From Parcubacteria group bacterium (GTDB taxonomy: Bacteria; Patescibacteriota; Minisyncoccia; Phycocordibacterales; Zambryskibacteraceae), in contig JAQBQW010000028.1 in NCBI GenBank assembly GCA_028286805.1, positions 1 through 33,791 of the forward strand: DNA of 33,791 nt, in the 5' to 3' direction. A program made the position numbers and the translations under genes. The notes under the pieces were generated by a model. The model worked only from the letters and a program-made list of their open reading frames with translations. It did no database searches and was not told the origin of the DNA. The stretch's first letter is position 1. Every line of letters begins with the position of its first letter. This document shows positions 31,908-33,791 of this stretch, one piece after another.

Positions 31908-33779
31908 ATGGATACAGCACCGATTCCCCAAGCCCCAGCGCCGCAGCCACAACCGCACGCACCAAGACGACCTTCCCGCAACTTTAACGACAGAGGCCCC
32001 CGTTCTCCGTTGATGACCAAATCGATCCGCGAGAAAGGCCGCAGACGAGACAACGACAGACCCATCGCTCAGAAAAAACCTCACGATATCATTCCCCCTC
32101 TGGGAGAAGGAAACATTCGCATTATCCCTTTAGGAGGAGTTGAGGAAGTCGGACGAAACATGACCGCCATCGAATACGCGGGAGATATCATTGTGGTCGA
32201 TGCCGGTATTTTGTTTACCGACTCGGACACTCCAGGAGTTGACTACATTCTCGCAAACACCAAATACCTCGAAGAGCGAAAGCACATGATCCGCGCTTTG
32301 GTTATTACCCACGGACACTTGGACCACATTGGAGGTATTCCTTATATCATTACAAAGATCGGCAACCCTCCCGTATATACGAGAGAGTTCGGTTCATACA
32401 TGATCCGCAAGCGCCAAGAAGAATTCCCACATCTTCCTCCCCTCGATATTAAAATTGTGGACGCTACGGACAAATCTGCCACTCCCCTTACTCCATTCCT
32501 TAAACTTCGCTTCTTCGGATTGACCCACTCGATTCCGGATTCCACTGGGGTTATCATCGAAACTCCTTTTGGAGATATCGTGAACACCGGAGACGTTCGT
32601 GTTGAAAACGAAAGCGGGGTAGTTGTTGATAGAGAAATCGAACAGTACAAAATGTTCAAGGACCGAAATACTCTTTTATTAACTATGGATTCCACCGGTA
32701 TCGAAAAGCCTGGATTCTCTCCTTCCGAAGCGCACATCCTAAAGAACATCGACAAACTCATTGCCGAAGCACCGGGACGCGTTATTATCGCTACCTTCGC
32801 TTCGCAGGTTGAACGCGTAGTTGAATTCATGAACATTGCAAGACGATACGGACGAAAAGTGTTGATTGAAGGACGCAGCATGAAAAACAACGTCGATATC
32901 ATCAAGCAATTGGATCTCGTGAACGTGGATCACATTGTTCCTGTAGACGACGCAGAGAAATATCCTCCAAACAAACTTCTGATGATCGCCACCGGCGGAC
33001 AGGGGGAAGAATTCTCCGCTCTCATGCGCATGTCCAACAACACACACAAGTTCATTAAATTGAATCGAACGGATATGGTTATCCTTTCTTCCTCGATCAT
33101 TCCAGGAAACGAAGGCGCCATTGCAAAATTGAAAGACAACCTCTTTAGACACGATTCGAAGATCATTACTTACCTCGATACGGACGTACATACTTCCGGA
33201 CACGGCAAGCGCGGGGAACTCGAATGGATCCACAGACAGATTCCGTATAAATTCTTTATGCCCGTACACGGACACCATTACATGTTGAAGCAGCATGCAG
33301 AACTTGCCCGTTCTCTTGGATGCCCAGCAGAAAACGTGGTTGTTCCAGACAACGGTTCGATCATTGAAATCAGGGATCAGGGACAAACTCTTGTTCGCTT
33401 GAAAGAGAAAGCTCCGTCGGAAGACGTTGTGGTTGAAGGATTCAGCGTTGGAGACATGTCTGAGGTTCTTATCAGAGACCGAAAGATGCTCGCCGGAGAA
33501 GGAATGTTTATCATCGTCGCCATGGTGGATAACAGAACAGGACGATTGAAGAAATCTCCGGATATTATCTCCCGCGGATTCGTCTACCTCAGAGAAAACC
33601 AGGATCTGTTGAACGAAGCCAGACACTTGATTAAGAAATCGATTGAATCCACAACTGTTGGAATGAATCCGATTAATTACGATTACGCTAAGAATGCAGT
33701 GAACGAAGATATCTCGCGATTCTTATTCCAAAAGACAGCGAAGAAACCGATTGTGATTCCGGTGATACTTTCTGTTTAA
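31908..33779 (+). CDS. rnj: Ribonuclease J (metallo-beta-lactamase/beta-CASP RNase)
   Basis: 623 residues. A disordered N-terminal extension (about 1-60) is first Pro/Gln-rich (PIPQAPAPQPQPHAPRRP) and then Arg-rich (REKGRRRDNDRP). The catalytic core starts at IRIIPLGGVEEVGRNM. THGHLDHIGG (134-143) is the zinc motif HxHxDH. LTHSIPDS, GDIVNTGDVRV and the beta-CASP segments TGGQGEEFSALMRMS, HTSGHGKRGELEW and FMPVHGHHYML follow. The C-terminal domain needed for dimerisation is present. It degrades and matures RNA by endo- and 5'-3' exonuclease action. Leaderless mRNAs and RNase J control may be linked here, but that is speculation. It begins 24 bases after the solute-binding gene, and its stop is just inside the window. 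Confidence 0.96.
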   Translation: MDTAPIPQAPAPQPQPHAPRRPSRNFNDRGPRSPLMTKSIREKGRRRDNDRPIAQKKPHDIIPPLGEGNIRIIPLGGVEEVGRNMTAIEYAGDIIVVDAGILFTDSDTPGVDYILANTKYLEERKHMIRALVITHGHLDHIGGIPYIITKIGNPPVYTREFGSYMIRKRQEEFPHLPPLDIKIVDATDKSATPLTPFLKLRFFGLTHSIPDSTGVIIETPFGDIVNTGDVRVENESGVVVDREIEQYKMFKDRNTLLLTMDSTGIEKPGFSPSEAHILKNIDKLIAEAPGRVIIATFASQVERVVEFMNIARRYGRKVLIEGRSMKNNVDIIKQLDLVNVDHIVPVDDAEKYPPNKLLMIATGGQGEEFSALMRMSNNTHKFIKLNRTDMVILSSSIIPGNEGAIAKLKDNLFRHDSKIITYLDTDVHTSGHGKRGELEWIHRQIPYKFFMPVHGHHYMLKQHAELARSLGCPAENVVVPDNGSIIEIRDQGQTLVRLKEKAPSEDVVVEGFSVGDMSEVLIRDRKMLAGEGMFIIVAMVDNRTGRLKKSPDIISRGFVYLRENQDLLNEARHLIKKSIESTTVGMNPINYDYAKNAVNEDISRFLFQKTAKKPIVIPVILSV

Positions 33780-33791
33780 TCTAAAAAATTA

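Noticed and set aside
32739-33626. 295-codon minus-strand frame inside the RNase J gene
   Set aside because: It lies wholly antisense to RNase J catalytic and C-terminal regions and has no family features.

Overview
This window looks like a chromosome segment of a Candidate Phyla Radiation (Patescibacteria, probably Parcubacteria-like) bacterium. That is an inference from gene content and style, because there is no rRNA or other taxonomic marker here. The clues are: very large secreted proteins built from Ig-like, fibronectin-like and beta-helix modules with peptidoglycan-binding domains; a split transketolase beside rpiB and rpe; SemiSWEET; a LemA/TPM pair; RNase J; a single compact groESL; and many tightly packed or overlapping genes.

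Layout. 1-1586 (minus) is the N-terminal part of a secreted modular protein that runs off the left edge. 1616-4143 (minus) is a pair, an FAD-linked 2-hydroxyacid oxidase and a class II fructose-bisphosphate aldolase, divergent from a PfkB sugar kinase (4181-5173, plus). 5170-7506 (minus) is a second secreted Ig-like protein. 7578-11611 (minus) is a compact carbon operon, gap-rpiB-rpe-transketolase N-transketolase C. 11624-15267 (minus) is nrdA-nrdB. The radical subunit has Phe where class Ia/Ib enzymes have Tyr, plus a Glu first metal ligand, the signature of class Ic (Mn/Fe) enzymes. 15428-15880 is a DUF192 protein, and 15899-21418 (minus) is a 1839-residue surface protein with two beta-helices.

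The right part holds small maintenance genes: an RRM protein, MsrB, an MTH1-like Nudix hydrolase, SemiSWEET, a frameshifted DedA, a 2'-5' RNA ligase family protein, tRNA-Ser(GGA), TPM/LemA and groESL. Three small unrecognised proteins sit among them, each with a strong Shine-Dalgarno and its own hairpin terminator. The right end (plus strand) carries secG, a membrane-anchored family 5 solute-binding protein and RNase J.

How it fits together: aldolase, GAPDH, the pentose-phosphate enzymes, a sugar kinase and RNR form a short path from sugar phosphates to ribose and then deoxynucleotides, and the MTH1-like hydrolase may clean the nucleotide pool. The three large secreted proteins take up about 28 percent of the window and share modules, suggesting heavy investment in surface attachment or host contact.

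Two initiation styles are visible. Many genes have a -10 hexamer, often with a TGN extension, ending only 6-9 bases before the ATG, which predicts leaderless mRNAs. A minority (the three small unknown genes) have classic Shine-Dalgarno sequences. No CRISPR array, insertion sequence, prophage or rRNA was seen. I did not find a clear new multi-gene system; the most promising leads are the class Ic-type RNR, the leaderless promoter pattern and the small gene at 29470 with its structured leader.
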